Shown here one piece after another: positions 61,791-64,000 of a stretch of 64,000 nt of DNA. This DNA comes from Crotophaga sulcirostris (Eukaryota; Chordata; Aves; Cuculiformes; Crotophagidae), in assembly GCA_013397455.1 (NCBI GenBank), contig VYZB01000381.1, positions 310,001 to 374,000 of the forward strand, given 5' to 3'. Below the pieces are notes generated by a model. The model was given only the letters and a program-made list of their open reading frames with translations. It did not search any database and was not told the origin of the DNA. The position numbers and the translations under genes were made by a program. Numbering within the stretch: position 1 is the first letter of the stretch; each line of letters starts with the position of its first letter.

Positions 61791-62099
61791 ATGCTGGTGG
61801 GGCTGGAACCCCCAGCTAGCCCTGCTCCCAGGAATGGCACCCAGCACCCTGCAGCTTAGCAGCCACTCACACCCCATAGCGAATCCACGCAGTTCTAACA
61901 GTCGGCCCACTTGCCCGTCCCCCACCAACCCCAGCTCCAGAAATCATTGGTCATGGTGCCAGAATACCGTCAGACCTCTAAACACTCCATCATTTCTATG
62001 CAAACACAGAGCCTGCTTGTGTGGAAATACACAGCAAAACGCTGAGAGCACAAACCTTCCCTAAATGAAACCAACACCACGCCAGATGTGCACACACCT

Positions 62100-62310
62100 T
62101 GTGTTTAAATGGACACTTATTCACAGGAATCGTGTGTTTTCATTGCTTTCCCGGGATTTTGTGCGAAGGTGAAATTCTTGATATGCACAAAATGAAACGG
62201 CAAAGGTTTCCATGAAGTGCACAGCAATATCATCATCATGAATCACCGTAACTATATTTAGACGCACTCCACTTCATGCAAATAGATCCACTAAATGGTT
62301 TGATTCTTGG
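62100..62310. other. Candidate conserved non-coding element with octamer
   Basis: Block with caggaatcgtgtg, ttttgtgcgaaggtgaaattc, catcatcatgaatcaccgtaac and an octamer ATGCAAAT (62276-62283, POU-type site). No gene or repeat recognised. Confidence 0.3.
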
Positions 62311-63379
62311 GTTTTTTTCTAATATGAGATCAGCTTTACATGGAAACAAGCCCATTTTCACGGGCAAACTCATGCTTATCTGAAACAACACAGATTTTGT
62401 TGCTCTTAGATTCAAGATGAAAGAAACAGTGAAGAGATGGAAGTAGATTTATACTTTCTAAAGTTTGAAAGTGCATTTCAGGCACCTACCTCCACGTCCC
62501 ATTTGAGCAAGCTCACCATGGGTACAGTCATCCTGGGAATTAGTATCATGTGTGAAAATGGGAGTGCATACATGGTTGCAAATACAAGTGCACTGTGTAT
62601 GTGCATGAGGCAAATGCATGTTCCATATGTGGAATCAATAAAAGAGCGAGCATTTATCTGTCAGAGTTCACATTTCCTGCTACACAACCCACTAGTGCTC
62701 ATGCAATCAGCACCAGTCCAGTAATAGCTGGTGCTCTTTTCAGGGTCCCATCTAGGTCCTTGGGGCCCAGTTTATTCGATAAAGTCTCAGTTGTTTTCTT
62801 CCCCACTCCCCTAGTTTTGCCTATTTCTCCAGACCACACAGACTGAAAAAAAGAAAAAAATATTTCCTAAAAGTCTCATAAAGTAAAAAAAACCCGAACT
62901 GTATTTATTATTTACCAAATTGCCGTAATTCTGCCCCACTGTCCTCTTTGTCAGCCCAGGTCCAAAGAGAAACTAAAGAACAAATCATTCCTGGATCGGT
63001 TTAATACTAAGTTAAACTTGCCAAAAACCCCCAAATCATCTCAAAACAAATAGCCCATAGCAAAATATAATCAATAGCAGCAAGAGGTGATCAACTAAAT
63101 GCAGAAGCAATGGACTCCATGGTAAAAGTGCAAGAGTGCTACTGGGAAGAGATTTGAGAGAGTCCCCTGGAAAAGATGAGCAAAGAAGGGCAGCAGGGGG
63201 GAGTTCCTCCTGGGAATGGTGGCAGAAGCACTGTTGCTGGGAAGTTCACAGCCCCTCTGAGCCCTGTGGCCTCCCTTGGCAAGAGATGCTTTTCTGCAGA
63301 ACAAGGCAGCAGCGCCGGGTGCACAGAGCTCTCCATGCAATCCCTGGCTGTCCCAGTACATGTACTTGATGGAATGACA
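62311..63379. other. Non-coding DNA, nothing recognised
   Basis: Unique DNA. Overlapping frames at 63095-63397 on both strands cross a GC-richer patch and are mutually exclusive; none has a family feature. Confidence 0.45.
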
Positions 63380-63660
63380 CGTTGCTGCGGCAGCTAATAA
63401 ATAGAAGTAATTTGATTAGCTTTCCCTAACTAGCGATAAGATCCTGACAAACCCTTTTTAATGCGTTTCTGGAGCAGGATGAAATTGTTTCATTTGGCGA
63501 GCAGGGCCCCACGGGAGTTGCCTCCAAGCTCCTTTAGTGAGAGGTAAAAATATGCCAATCATTAATGAGGGGAGAATTACGGAGACTTTAATGCAATCAG
63601 AAAAGAGGAGCCCTGAGGCAGCTAGGGAATAAAACCTGCCCTTAAATCAGAGGCAGGCAG
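63380..63660. other. Strong candidate conserved non-coding element
   Basis: Dense block with homeodomain/PBX-like words (gaagtaatttgattagc, aatcattaatgagg, ctttaatgcaatc), gataag, and preserved CpG in gctgcgg, ggcgag and attacgg. No plausible exon. Texture-based call. Confidence 0.4.
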
Positions 63661-63689
63661 CTGGAGAATGGAAATAAAGGCATACACAA

Positions 63690-63930
63690 GCATGTACATG
63701 CACACACACATACCTACCACACGCACAGAGACGGTGTAGAGCTGCTGTAAATACATTGGGAGTTTTGCCTGGGCAAACACCTGTCTCAGCAAATGGTATC
63801 CCTTTTCCCCAAAGAGCATTTGTAAAATCACAGCAAGCTATACCCATTTGGTAGCTTCCTATCCCCGCTTGTAGGGGACAGCTGCCCCTTTTATCTCCAC
63901 TCCTCCACACACACATACACACACACAGAA
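63690..63930. repeat. Short (CA)n microsatellites
   Basis: Two short CA/CACATA tracts at about 63700-63725 and 63906-63928. Confidence 0.85.
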
Positions 63931-64000
63931 TTGCAGTTTTCAACATTTCAAACCAAAGTCTTTTGTGGAGGAGGCATCTTATCTGCTTGGGTGTCAAGTG

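Noticed and set aside
1..64000. CRISPR arrays, operons, riboswitches or bacterial mobile elements
   Set aside because: No spaced direct repeats, no dense long frames and no ribosome-binding-site pattern; the DNA is clearly vertebrate.

Overview
The window looks like vertebrate, most likely avian, nuclear DNA. The main evidence is a family of nearly identical CR1 (LINE) 3' ends. They are 5'-truncated and end in an 8-bp tail based on ATACTGTG. At 28.4 kb there is also an older CR1 type with the ATTCTGTG tail known from birds. The number of young copies (about ten in 64 kb) suggests a bird lineage with a recent CR1 expansion; the species cannot be named from this. No bacterial, plasmid or intact viral gene is visible. 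Almost all short open frames are chance frames in AT-rich non-coding DNA, apart from those that are the CR1 ORF2 C-terminus.

Layout. 1-39.6 kb: AT-rich intergenic or intronic DNA with scattered CR1 copies (9.8, 13.7, 15.9, 22.3-23.2 and 28.4 kb), decayed MIR/L3-like elements (8.1, 19.2 and 31.5 kb), a decayed CR1 tail at 20.2 kb, one assembly gap (1961-2060) and a small CpG-rich patch at 29.1 kb. 39.6-41.2 kb: a CpG island interrupted by a second gap (40506-40755). On its left is a 330-bp polypurine tract and a candidate first coding exon on the minus strand; on its right is a 26-bp minisatellite rich in E-boxes. 41.6-42.2 kb: two CR1 tails in head-to-head hairpin arrangement, then a 202-bp hAT-type MITE with perfect 21-bp terminal inverted repeats. 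42.2-64 kb: more non-coding DNA with CR1 copies (47.7, 48.7, 53.7, 55.1 and 57.7 kb), an ancient CR1 at 59.1 kb, MIR-like fragments at 45.0 and 57.2 kb, and several dense, non-repetitive blocks that read like conserved non-coding elements (61.5-61.8, 62.1-62.3 and 63.4-63.7 kb).

How it fits together. The simplest reading is the promoter and first exon of one gene, transcribed leftwards from the CpG island near 40.4 kb, set in a gene-poor neighbourhood that may hold developmental enhancers. The gene could not be identified from its 16 visible residues. Several minus-strand splice-donor-like sites lie downstream (34.3, 33.3 and 31.2 kb), but they do not join into one open frame, so a coding transcript is not demonstrated. 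I did not find a convincing new biological system. The items most worth checking are the CpG-island complex, the hAT MITE, the CR1 hairpin and the candidate conserved elements.
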